Under the pieces are notes generated by a model. The model worked only from the letters and a program-made list of their open reading frames with translations. It was not told the origin of the DNA and ran no database searches. From Actinosynnema sp040640215 (GTDB taxonomy: Bacteria; Actinomycetota; Actinomycetes; Mycobacteriales; Pseudonocardiaceae), in assembly GCF_040640215.1 (NCBI RefSeq), contig NZ_JBFABG010000006.1, positions 62,001 through 126,000 of the forward strand: a stretch of 64,000 nt of DNA, written 5' to 3'. Each line of letters starts with the position of its first letter. The first letter of the stretch is position 1. Both the position numbers and the translations under genes were made by a program. Shown in pieces: positions 43,712 to 51,733 of the stretch.

Positions 43712-45265
43712 TCAGCGGGCGCGGGCGATCCGCGCCGGGCCGACCGGGGGCGGGGTGGTGACCGGCGGGGTCGTCGGGTCGGTGGTGGCGGGCGGGGTGG
43801 TCGTCACCGGCGTGGTCGTCACCGGGGCGGGGAGCGTGGTCGTCGGCTTCGGGGCGGTGGGCCCCGGGGACGTCGTGATCGGCTCCGCCGTGGTCGTCGG
43901 GGCCGTGGTCGGCGGCGTGGCGGCCGGGGTGGTGACCGGCGGGCCCGGCTTCAGCAGCACCAAGGCGTCCGTGGCGGCCAGTTCGGTCGACGGCGGCGCG
44001 GGGGTGCCGTCGACGCCGACCAGGCCCGCCGGGAGGTCGACCCGGACGGGTTTGCCGGTCGGGTTCACCGCCACCCAGCCGTGGGTGAAGCGGCGCGTCC
44101 ACGTGCCGCCGGGCAGCCGGTTCGCGGTCTCGACCGCCTCCCCCAGGTCGGTGTCCTGGTACACCGACCAGTCCGGGTCCTGGTAGTCGTTCGTCCTCGC
44201 CCCGTGCCAGCACGTGTACGGCCCGGCCAGCAGCGCCGCCGTCGCGTAGCCGACGCGCTCCTCCCGGTGGCCGTGGGTCTTGGTGACCAGCAACAGCCAC
44301 GACTCGCCGAGCGCGGCCTGGGCGCGCAGCTCCTTGAACTCGTTGCCCTGGAAGGTGACCAGCTCGCCGTCACCGCCGGTGCCGCGCAGGCCGAAGTTCT
44401 CCTCCATCGCGCCGTCGAAGCGCGAGTGCGCCGACCAGCGGCCCGGCGTGAGCTGGGACTCCGAGACGTTGGGGATCAGCATCTTGCCCGCTTTGTGCAG
44501 CGCGGAACCGGCCACTTCCAGGAACCGGTCCATGCCGTCCCGGATCGACCGGTCGGTGGCGGCGGTGTCGGCGGTGCCCTTCAGCACGGCCTTCGAGTAG
44601 TACTTCAGCGAGCTGAAGTCGTTGTCCGCCAACACCCCGTCCCAGCCCTCGCGGACCACCTCGGCGGTCACCGCCTCGGCCCAGGCCCGCTGGTACCCCG
44701 CGTCCCACACCGCCATCTGCCAGTGCCTCGGGTACCCGGCCCACTCGATCCGCCGGTCGGCGGTGTCCAGCGCGAACCACTCCGGGTGCCGGCGCTCCGC
44801 GTCGACGTACCCGATGCCGCTGGGCAGCAGCGGCGCGTCGTGGCCGCCGACCACCGCGCCGTGGTAGTCGCGGGTGCTGGAGAAGTCCTTGTACACCAGC
44901 ACCTTGATCTTCGGGTTGAGCCGGCGCAGCCGGCGCATGGCGGCGGTCTCGGTCGCGTTGAGCACCACCAGGTCGTAGCGGCGGGCGGCGAGGTCGAGGT
45001 CGGCGTAGGTCGGCGGCTCGCCGATGCCGTACCACCACGCGCACGGCGCGGTCGGCTTCGGCGGCGCACCGAGCGGCGCGACGCCGGACGGCTCTTCGCC
45101 GCGCCGCTGCGCCGGCGGGTCGGCCGCGAGCGGTGCGGCCGTGGTGGTCCCGTGCTCCACGGCCGAGCTCGGCACCACGGCCAGTCCCACCAGCAGGAGC
45201 ACCGCCGCGCTGGCGCCGGCCAGCGCCCGCCGGGTGCGGTCCCGAATCAGCGGTTCCTTCGGCAC
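43712..45265 (-). CDS. Secreted putative glycosyl hydrolase (GHL15-like) with Thr/Pro tail
   Basis: A 517-aa exported protein. A signal peptide (about residues 13-36) is followed by a TIM-barrel-like domain (residues about 50-420) matching the putative glycosyl-hydrolase-like 15 family, with acidic residues at VLADNDFSS and MEENFGLRG. The last about 75 residues are almost only Thr, Pro, Val and Ala, as in wall-spanning or O-glycosylated linkers. It probably trims or binds the polysaccharide outside the cell. The GTG start lies 19 bases inside the upstream priming transferase gene, so the two are cotranscribed. Confidence 0.78.
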   Translation of the reverse strand: MPKEPLIRDRTRRALAGASAAVLLLVGLAVVPSSAVEHGTTTAAPLAADPPAQRRGEEPSGVAPLGAPPKPTAPCAWWYGIGEPPTYADLDLAARRYDLVVLNATETAAMRRLRRLNPKIKVLVYKDFSSTRDYHGAVVGGHDAPLLPSGIGYVDAERRHPEWFALDTADRRIEWAGYPRHWQMAVWDAGYQRAWAEAVTAEVVREGWDGVLADNDFSSLKYYSKAVLKGTADTAATDRSIRDGMDRFLEVAGSALHKAGKMLIPNVSESQLTPGRWSAHSRFDGAMEENFGLRGTGGDGELVTFQGNEFKELRAQAALGESWLLLVTKTHGHREERVGYATAALLAGPYTCWHGARTNDYQDPDWSVYQDTDLGEAVETANRLPGGTWTRRFTHGWVAVNPTGKPVRVDLPAGLVGVDGTPAPPSTELAATDALVLLKPGPPVTTPAATPPTTAPTTTAEPITTSPGPTAPKPTTTLPAPVTTTPVTTTPPATTDPTTPPVTTPPPVGPARIARAR

Positions 45266-46644
45266 AACAGCTCACCCACCGTCAGGAGGAGGATTCTCGC
45301 GTCCAGCCACAACGACCAATTGGCGATGTAGTAGTTGTCGTAGCGGGACCTGTCGACTATCGAGGTGTCCCCCCTCAACCCGTGGACCTGGGCGAGCCCG
45401 GTCAAACCGGTCGGCACCCGGTGCCGCGCCCAGTATAGGTCGTGCACCGCCGAGAACTCGCGCACGAAACCGGGGCGCTCGGGTCGCGGGCCGACAATGG
45501 ACATGTCACCCTTGAGGATGTTCCACAACTGCGGGAGCTCGTCGAGCGAGGTGCGCCGGAGGAATCGCCCGACCGGTCCGACGCGCCGGTCCCCGACCAC
45601 CGACCACCGGCTCTGGGAATCGTCCTGGTGGTCGGTCATCCGGACGCTGCGCAGCTTGTAGAGGACGAATGTGCGGTCGTCCATGCCGACCCGGACCTGG
45701 CGGAAGATCACCGGCCGGCCGCTCTCCAGCACGACGGCCAGCGCGCCCAGCGCGATCACCGGTGCCAGCACCACCAGGGCGAGCCCGGCGAGCACCACGT
45801 CCACCGCGCGCTTGACCCACCAGCTCGGCCGGCTGGTCGGCGCGGTGCTCAGCCGCGTCAGCGGGTAGCTGCGCAGCCGCTCCACGTCCGGGCCGTCCTG
45901 GTAGAGCTCGTACATCCGGGGCACGACGAAGATCGCGCAGCCCAGCCGGTGGGCCGTGATGGCGGCGTTGACCAGCGGCGAGTCGGCCGCGCGGGAGAAC
46001 GCCAGGACGACGCTGCCCGCGCCGAGCCGGGTGATGGCGTCGCCCAGGTTGTCCCCGAGCAGCGGTACCGGCAGCACCCTGGGGTCGAGTGCGGGAGCGG
46101 GGTCGACGAACCCGATCGGGCGCAACCCGTACTCGGGGTGCTGGAGCATCGACGCGGCCAGCGTGGCCCCGACCTTGCCCGCGCCGACCACGATGGTGCG
46201 GTCGCAGCGGTGGAAGCGGCGGCGGGCCCAGCGCCCGAAAGCGAACACGAACAGGCGGCCAGGTTCACTCCATGCAGTGAACTTCACCATGGCCCACTGC
46301 GCGTCGGCGGTCGCGTCCGGCGCGCCGCCCCACACCAGGGACACGACTGTGACCAGCGCGAACGCCGCCGCTGTCGCGATCACCGAGCGCGGCAGGTCGT
46401 GCAGCCAGGACAGCCACAGCCGCCGCCGGTAGAGCCGGCAGGAGGCCCGCACGCCCAGCAGCACGACGGCGACCGCGCCCGCCCAGACCGGCGGCAGCGC
46501 CCTCACCACGACGGCGATCGCGGCCACGTCGACCACGACCAGCAGCACCGCGACCGCGTTGACCCGCCCGAACACGTCCCGCCGGACCTCGACCGGTGCA
46601 CCCGGCGACCGCGCCGCGGTGGTCGTCGCGCTCGCCCGGCTCAC
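45247..46644 (-). CDS. Exopolysaccharide priming glycosyl-1-phosphate transferase (WbaP/WcaJ type)
   Basis: A 465-aa polyisoprenyl-phosphate hexose-1-phosphate transferase that starts repeat-unit synthesis. N-terminal membrane helices (about 30-105) precede a nucleotide-binding-like domain (IVVGAGKVGATLAASML, 151-167). The catalytic Bac_transf domain (about 276-465) follows, with RQVRVGMDDRTFVLYKLRS, SLDELPQLWNILKGDMS and VGPRPERP. The start is GTG at 46644, but GGAGG directly abuts it, so the true start may differ. It overlaps the GHL15 gene by 19 bases. Confidence 0.92.
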   Translation of the reverse strand: MSRASATTTAARSPGAPVEVRRDVFGRVNAVAVLLVVVDVAAIAVVVRALPPVWAGAVAVVLLGVRASCRLYRRRLWLSWLHDLPRSVIATAAAFALVTVVSLVWGGAPDATADAQWAMVKFTAWSEPGRLFVFAFGRWARRRFHRCDRTIVVGAGKVGATLAASMLQHPEYGLRPIGFVDPAPALDPRVLPVPLLGDNLGDAITRLGAGSVVLAFSRAADSPLVNAAITAHRLGCAIFVVPRMYELYQDGPDVERLRSYPLTRLSTAPTSRPSWWVKRAVDVVLAGLALVVLAPVIALGALAVVLESGRPVIFRQVRVGMDDRTFVLYKLRSVRMTDHQDDSQSRWSVVGDRRVGPVGRFLRRTSLDELPQLWNILKGDMSIVGPRPERPGFVREFSAVHDLYWARHRVPTGLTGLAQVHGLRGDTSIVDRSRYDNYYIANWSLWLDARILLLTVGELLCRRNR

Positions 46645-47039
46645 CTCCGGCCGCCCTTCCGGACGAGGACCGGCGCACGTCTACCCGAGCTCCTCGGCTC
46701 CGGTTCCTGGCCACTGCACATTGCGACGACGTCCTTTCCCTCGGTCGGCCACGAGGGGGCGGTCTCCCACCCCCTGGCCGAACCGCCACAAACGTAAACC
46801 GCCCGAGTTCACTCGAACGAGCATTTTGATTACTTACCGCACAGAACAGAACGAGACACGTAGTTGCATCACTCTTTCGGGAGCGAATGTCCTCCAATCC
46901 GGCGATAAAGGCAGCGTCTCGTGCGCGTTCTCGTCACCAACACGGGTGTGCGGAACACGGGGTGGGCGGAACCCGCGCGGAGTTCCCAGGCGAATAATTC
47001 TGGCCCGCTCACCCGCAACGATGGAAATGGGGTCGACCA
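46645..47039. promoter_or_regulatory. Divergent intergenic region with the second copy of the shared element
   Basis: This 395-base gene-free region separates the priming-transferase and GT2 genes. It holds an AT-rich core (about 46790-46880) suited to promoters in both directions and the small dyad CGAGTTCACTCG (46805-46816). TGCATCACTCTTTCG (46865-46879) is the identical copy of 33923-33937. TTGCAT (46864-46869) could be a -35 box, with GAATGT (46885-46890) as a poor -10. Confidence 0.5.
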
Positions 47040-47840
47040 GTGACCGTCGACGAACGTGAGGCGCGCCGCGCGCCGGGCTCGATCCTCACCCGCGGACGGG
47101 CGCACGTCGTGCTCCCCGCGTACAACGAGGCCGCCTCCCTGCCGCCGCTGCTGCGCCGGCTCGCCGAGGTGGCCCGGACCGAGGAGGTCACGGCCTGGGT
47201 GGTGGACGACGGCTCCTCCGACGGCACCGCCGAGGCCGCCGGCCAGGTCGCGGGCCTGGACGTCCGCGTCGTGCGGCACCCGGAGAACCTGGGGCTGGGC
47301 CAGGCCGTGCGGTCCGGTCTGCGCGCCGTGCTGGAGGTGGCCGACCGCGACGACCTGGTGGTCGTGATGGACGCCGACGACACCCACGACCCGGCGCTGA
47401 TCACCGCCCTGCGCGGGGAGATCGCGGCGGGCGCGGACGTGGTGATCTGCTCCCGGTTCGTCGCGGGCGGCGACGACGCCACCGCGCCCGCGTTCCGCCG
47501 GCTGCTCTCCCGGGGCGCGGCGCTGCTGTTCCGCCGGGTGTTCCGGGTGGCGGGCGTGCGCGACTTCACCAGCGGCTTCCGCGCCTACCGGGTGAGCCTG
47601 CTGGACCGGGCCACGAGCCACTGGGGCGAGCGGCTGGTGGAGGAGCGCGGTTTCGCGTGCATGGTCGAGCTGCTGCTCAAGCTGCGCCACTGCCGGCCGG
47701 TGATCACCGAGGTGCCGTTGCACCTGCACTACGACCGCAAGCAGGGCCCGAGCAAGCTGCGGCTGTGGAAGACCGTGGCGCAGTACCTGAAGCTGCTGGT
47801 GCGCGACCGGCTCGCCCCCGCGCCCTACCGGCCGCTCTGA
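47040..47840 (+). CDS. Glycosyltransferase family 2 protein
   Basis: A 266-aa GT-A enzyme resembling dolichol-phosphate mannose synthases. VVLPAYNEAASLPPLLRRL and VVDDGSSDGTAEAA bind the nucleotide sugar; MDADDTHDP holds the metal-binding DxD. No C-terminal membrane helices are present. It may make a polyprenyl-phosphate sugar, fitting the GT87 enzyme's need for such a donor. The start is GTG at 47040. It is followed after 96 bases by the FAD gene on the same strand. Confidence 0.9.
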   Translation: MTVDEREARRAPGSILTRGRAHVVLPAYNEAASLPPLLRRLAEVARTEEVTAWVVDDGSSDGTAEAAGQVAGLDVRVVRHPENLGLGQAVRSGLRAVLEVADRDDLVVVMDADDTHDPALITALRGEIAAGADVVICSRFVAGGDDATAPAFRRLLSRGAALLFRRVFRVAGVRDFTSGFRAYRVSLLDRATSHWGERLVEERGFACMVELLLKLRHCRPVITEVPLHLHYDRKQGPSKLRLWKTVAQYLKLLVRDRLAPAPYRPL

Positions 47841-47936
47841 CCCGGGACGGCCGTCCGGGCGGGCCGGGAACCGCGAGGACGGCCGGAGGACGGGCACGGG
47901 TGGGACCGGCGGCGAGCGGAGCGGAGGCGGGACCGG

Positions 47937-49490
47937 GTGGGCGAGGAGAAGGTGGCGGGAGTGGGCACGGGGTTGCGCGGGATGCGGGTGGTCGTGCTGG
48001 GCGGTGGGATCTGCGGGTTGGCGCTGGCCCACCGGCTGGGTCGGGCCGGCGCGGTCGTCGAGCTGGTCGAGGGGAGTGACCAGCTCGGCGGGCTGGGCAC
48101 GTTCTTCCCGTGGCGGGAGCGGTGGGTCGAGCGCTTCTACCACTGCGTGATGCCCACCGACGACGACCTGCTGGAGCTGCTCGACGAGGTGGGGGCGCGC
48201 GAGCGCATCCGGTGGCGGCCGACCCGGATGGGCATGGTCGTGGACGGGCGGCACTTCCCGTTCAACACCCCGCGCGACCTGCTGCGGTTCACGCCGCTGC
48301 GGCTGCCCGAGCGGGTCCGGTTCGGGGTCGTCTCGTTGCTGCTCCGGCGGTTGGGCCGGGGCAAGGACCTCGACCGGCTGCGCACCGAGGACTGGTTGCG
48401 CGGCGTCTACGGCGACCGGATCTGGGAGCTGCTGCTCGCGCCGATGTTCGGGTCGAAGTTCGGCGCGTCGTTCGGGGACGTGCCCGCGCTGTACCTGTGG
48501 CAGCGCCTGGGGCGCGAGAGCAACGTCTCCGTGCGCGGCTACCCGGAAGGCGGCTACCGCGCCCTCGTCGACGCGTTGCGGGCTTCCGTCGAGGACTCCG
48601 GCGGCGCGGTGCGCACCTCCTGCCCCGTCACGCGGGTGTCCGCCGGCGGCGCGGTCACGCTGGCCTCCGGCGAGGTGCGCACCGCCGACCGGGTCGTCTC
48701 CACGCTGCCGCTGCCCGCGCTGCGGTCGATCGCCGACGAGGAGCTGGCGCGGGCGCTGCCCGACGTGCGGTTGCCGTACCAGGGCGTGGTGAACGCGCTG
48801 TTCTTCCTCAAGCGCCCGCTGACGGGCCACTACTGGGCCCCCGTGGTGCGGTCCGGCACCGAGTTCGACGGCGTCGTCGAGATGTCCGCGCTCGCCGGCG
48901 AGTTCGACGGGCGGCACCTGGTGTACGCGATGCGCTACACCGACCGGGAATCCGCGCTCTACCGCGAGGACGACGAGCGGATCGCGGCGCGGTGGGCCGC
49001 GCAGCTCGTCGGCCTGTACCCGGACCTCGTGGCCGGGGACGTGGAGGAGGTGCGGGTGTTCAAAGCGCCGTTCGTGGAACCGGTGTACCCGTTGGGCTAC
49101 CTGGCGCGGCAGCCGCCGGTCGTGGTCGGGGGCACGCCGCTGCTGCTGGCCACCACGGCGCACGTCTACCCGTCGGTGACGAGCTGGAACTCCAGCGTGG
49201 GCCTGGCGAACCGCGGGGGGGGGCGGGGGGGGGGCGCCGCCGCGGCGGCCCCGCGCCACCGCCCCCCCGGGAGGGCCCCCGCGGGGGGGGGGCCCCCCCC
49301 CGGCCCCCTTCCCCCGGGGGGGCGCGGGGCGCCACCCCGGGGGGGGCCGGGCCCCCGCGGGGGGGGGGCGGGCCCCCCCCCCCCGCGGTCCGACCCGGCT
49401 CACCCGACCGGCAGGAGCGCCCCGGGGCGCTGGTCGACCAGCTCCTCCAGGGCGGTGGCGATCCGCAGCGCGGGTGAGCCCGTGCCGTAG
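47937..49490 (+). CDS. FAD-dependent oxidoreductase/mutase-like protein (3' end corrupted)
   Basis: An NAD(P)-binding Rossmann flavoprotein of the protoporphyrinogen-oxidase/UDP-galactopyranose-mutase-like group common in glycan loci. VVVLGGGICGLALAHRLG (near 17-34) and an acidic strand end (ELVEG) bind FAD. RLPYQGVVNALFFLKRPL and YPSVTSWNSSVGLANR are family-like. Sequence is reliable only to about residue 426 (base 49214); what follows are G/C homopolymers and the stop at 49490 is artificial. The normal end is probably close behind residue 426. The start is GTG with GGAGG 10 bases upstream. A possible role is making or editing an unusual nucleotide sugar. Confidence 0.75.
   Translation: MGEEKVAGVGTGLRGMRVVVLGGGICGLALAHRLGRAGAVVELVEGSDQLGGLGTFFPWRERWVERFYHCVMPTDDDLLELLDEVGARERIRWRPTRMGMVVDGRHFPFNTPRDLLRFTPLRLPERVRFGVVSLLLRRLGRGKDLDRLRTEDWLRGVYGDRIWELLLAPMFGSKFGASFGDVPALYLWQRLGRESNVSVRGYPEGGYRALVDALRASVEDSGGAVRTSCPVTRVSAGGAVTLASGEVRTADRVVSTLPLPALRSIADEELARALPDVRLPYQGVVNALFFLKRPLTGHYWAPVVRSGTEFDGVVEMSALAGEFDGRHLVYAMRYTDRESALYREDDERIAARWAAQLVGLYPDLVAGDVEEVRVFKAPFVEPVYPLGYLARQPPVVVGGTPLLLATTAHVYPSVTSWNSSVGLANRGGGRGGGAAAAAPRHRPPGRAPAGGGPPPGPLPPGGRGAPPRGGPGPRGGGAGPPPPRSDPAHPTGRSAPGRWSTSSSRAVAIRSAGEPVP
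49215..49388. other. Low-quality G/C homopolymer stretch (probable assembly artefact)
   Basis: About 174 bases consist almost only of G and C, in alternating homopolymers up to about ten long, with just a handful of A or T. This does not look like coding DNA of this genome, where A and T occur in nearly every codon pair. It starts exactly where the FAD gene should end and stops 12 bases before the WecB-like gene's stop codon. A real gap of unknown size may be hidden here. Confidence 0.85.
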
Positions 49491-50512
49491 GGCGACGGGA
49501 CGGTGGCGAGGCGGGCCCGGTGGCCCGCCACGTCGTCGAGCCACCGGCCGACCTCCGCGCCGATCCGCGGGCCCGGCGGGACGAGCGTGCCGAAGGTCCC
49601 CTCGATCTCCGGGCGCTCGGTGCTGCGCCGGACCACGACGACCGGTCGCTTGAGGACGCTGGCCTCCTCCTGGATGCCGCCGGAGTCCGACACCACCACG
49701 GCCGCGCCGGCGGCGAGGGCGAGGAACTCGGGGTAGGCCCTGGGTTCCACCACGTGCAGGTCGCCCAGCAGCGCGCCGAGGCCGAAGTCGTGGACCCGCT
49801 TGGCGGTGCGCGGGTGCAGCGGCAGCACGACGGTCAGCGGCAGCGCGGCCAGCTCGCGCAGCACGGTTTCCAGGTTCACCGGGTCGTCCACGTTCTCCGG
49901 GCGGTGGATGGTGGCGACGGCGTAGTGGTCGCGGCGCAGGCCGTGGGCGGCGAGCACGGCGGCTTCCGCCTCGGGGCCGGGCCGCGCGGCGGCCAGCGCC
50001 TCCACGACGGTGTTGCCGGTGACCCGGACCCGGTCGGCCGGGATGTTCTCGGCCAGCAGGTTGGCCCGGTTGAGCGGGGTCGGCGCGCAGCACAGGTCGG
50101 CGAGGTGGTCGATGGCGACCCGGTTGTGCTCCTCCGGCATCGCCCGGTCGAAGCTGCGCAGACCGGCTTCCACGTGCACCAGCGGGACGTCGTTCGCGTT
50201 GGCCGCCAACGCTCCCGCGAGCGCCGAGGTCGTGTCGCCCTGCACCACGACGGCGGCGGTGCGGTGCGCGGCGAGCACGTCGTCGACCGCCTTGACCGCG
50301 CGGCCGAGTTGCGCGCCGCGCCGCGCGCCGCCGAGCGCGAACTCGTGGAAGCGGCCCGGTTCCGCGAGGTCGCGGCGGATCAGCTCGTACATCGTGCGGT
50401 CGTAGTGCTGCCCGGTGTAGACGACGACCGCGCGTGAGCCGAGGAGCCGGACGAGCGGGGCGAGTTTGATCAACTCGGGACGCGTGCCGCACACCAGCGT
50501 GACGGTGTCCAC
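49400..50512 (-). CDS. wecB: UDP-N-acetylglucosamine 2-epimerase (WecB-type)
   Basis: A 370-aa non-hydrolysing UDP-GlcNAc 2-epimerase, converting UDP-GlcNAc to UDP-ManNAc for polysaccharide synthesis. VCGTRPELIKLAPLVR opens the fold. VQGDTTSALAGAL, VHVEAGLRSFDRAMPEEHNR and SDSGGIQEEA form the active site. It is complete; its stop codon lies just outside the damaged stretch. The start is GTG at 50512. It supplies ManNAc-type sugars to the nearby locus. Confidence 0.93.
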   Translation of the reverse strand: MDTVTLVCGTRPELIKLAPLVRLLGSRAVVVYTGQHYDRTMYELIRRDLAEPGRFHEFALGGARRGAQLGRAVKAVDDVLAAHRTAAVVVQGDTTSALAGALAANANDVPLVHVEAGLRSFDRAMPEEHNRVAIDHLADLCCAPTPLNRANLLAENIPADRVRVTGNTVVEALAAARPGPEAEAAVLAAHGLRRDHYAVATIHRPENVDDPVNLETVLRELAALPLTVVLPLHPRTAKRVHDFGLGALLGDLHVVEPRAYPEFLALAAGAAVVVSDSGGIQEEASVLKRPVVVVRRSTERPEIEGTFGTLVPPGPRIGAEVGRWLDDVAGHRARLATVPSPYGTGSPALRIATALEELVDQRPGALLPVG

Positions 50513-50656
50513 CGTGGGGGTTCTCCTTGTTCGACCGGGGTGTCCGGTGCCGGACCGCGCGACACGTTAGGTCCCGACGTGCGGATTTCCGTTGCACCTC
50601 AACCGATCGAGTGAACGGATGTGTCGAATCGGCTGTGCTGCCAGTACGTTGCGGTG

Positions 50657-51592
50657 GTGATTCGGACATTCAAGGCCGCGGCAGCCGCCGCGCTGACCGC
50701 GGCGGTGCTGGGTGCCCCCGCGTCCGGGGGGCCGCTCCTGCCGGACCTGAGACAGGCACCGGTCGGCTGTCGCGGCGGCACCACCGGAGCACCGGACCGG
50801 TGCGATGCCTGGGACGTGTGCATGGTGGCCGACCGGTACGCGCCGAACGGGGCCTGCCTGGACTCGGGCCGGGCCGGCGGGGTGCGCATCCGGTTCACCA
50901 CGGCGGTGGACAACGTCGGTGACGGGCCGTTGCTCATCTACGGCAGGCGCGATTCGGTGGACTCGCCGACGATGACCGCGCGGCAGGCGTTCCAGTCCTC
51001 GCGCGACGGGTCGATCCCGGGTTCCTACGACGAGGCCGACAACCCGATCCCGGCGACGATGTACTACGAGCCCGCCCCCGCGCACACGCACTGGCACCTG
51101 ATGGACTTCGAGCGCTTCCAGTTGCGCAAGCCGGACGGCACGACCCTGGTGCAGGACCGGAAGAACGGGTTCTGCCTCGGCGACCGCTACACCACGCGCG
51201 ACGCCCGCGACCTGGCGAACCGGCCGCGCGACCCGGACAGCTCCGAGGGTCTGCTCGCGGAGTTCCTGCGGTTGAACCGCTGCCGCCACCACGAGCCGCG
51301 CGCGCTCGACGTCGTGGAGGGCATCTCGGTCGGGGCGGGCGACGACTACAAGTACGACGTCGACTACCAGTGGCTGGACCTGACCGACGTGCCCTCGGGC
51401 GTGTACGACGTGGTGAACCTGGTCAACGTCGACCGGAGCTTCCTGGAGAAGAGCTACGGGAACAACGCGTCGTCCATCGCCATCTCGGTGCAGTGGCCGG
51501 GCGGCACCGGACGCCCGCCGGTGATCACCAAGCCGCCGAAGGTGGAGCTGCTGCGCAGTTGCCCCGACCAGGAGCACTGCGCCAAGTCGTGA
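50657..51592 (+). CDS. Secreted lysyl-oxidase-like copper enzyme
   Basis: A 311-aa exported protein with a signal peptide and a lysyl oxidase domain (PF01186-like). HTHWHLMDFERFQL holds the copper-binding histidines. KNGFCLGDRY matches the lysine/cysteine region and DDYKYDVDYQWLDLTDVPSG the tyrosine region that forms the quinone cofactor in animal enzymes. It should oxidise primary amines, such as lysine side chains, to aldehydes outside the cell. TACGTT (50645-50650) ends 6 bases before this GTG, suggesting a leaderless mRNA; the adjacent GTG at 50654 is also possible. It may cross-link wall or glycan-bound amines. Confidence 0.88.
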   Translation: MIRTFKAAAAAALTAAVLGAPASGGPLLPDLRQAPVGCRGGTTGAPDRCDAWDVCMVADRYAPNGACLDSGRAGGVRIRFTTAVDNVGDGPLLIYGRRDSVDSPTMTARQAFQSSRDGSIPGSYDEADNPIPATMYYEPAPAHTHWHLMDFERFQLRKPDGTTLVQDRKNGFCLGDRYTTRDARDLANRPRDPDSSEGLLAEFLRLNRCRHHEPRALDVVEGISVGAGDDYKYDVDYQWLDLTDVPSGVYDVVNLVNVDRSFLEKSYGNNASSIAISVQWPGGTGRPPVITKPPKVELLRSCPDQEHCAKS

Positions 51593-51620
51593 ACGGGGCC
51601 GGGTTCACCGGCGTCCCGCG

Positions 51621-51662
51621 CGCGACAGCCCCGGTCCCCGCGCGGGGACCGGGGCTGTCGCG
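51621..51662. terminator. 42-bp perfect palindrome between convergent genes
   Basis: The whole of 51621-51662 is a perfect palindrome with 21-bp arms and no loop. It lies between the lysyl-oxidase gene (ends 51592) and the convergent DUF4386 gene (ends 51734). It is the likely bidirectional terminator. Like the hairpin at 18920-18972, it lacks a T-run. Confidence 0.78.
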
Positions 51663-51733
51663 GTCGTGGTCCGAAGTGTGGCGGGGTCCGGCGGCCGGGG
51701 CCCGGCCTGGCGCACCGGGGGCACGGGCGCGGA

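Noticed and set aside
49060..49335. Gly/Pro-only open frame in the homopolymer stretch
   Set aside because: Comes from artefactual sequence.
46869..50669. A 1266-codon minus-strand open frame through GT2, FAD and WecB genes
   Set aside because: It crosses the homopolymer stretch at 49215-49388 and its product has no motifs; it is antisense or frame-shifted to clear genes.
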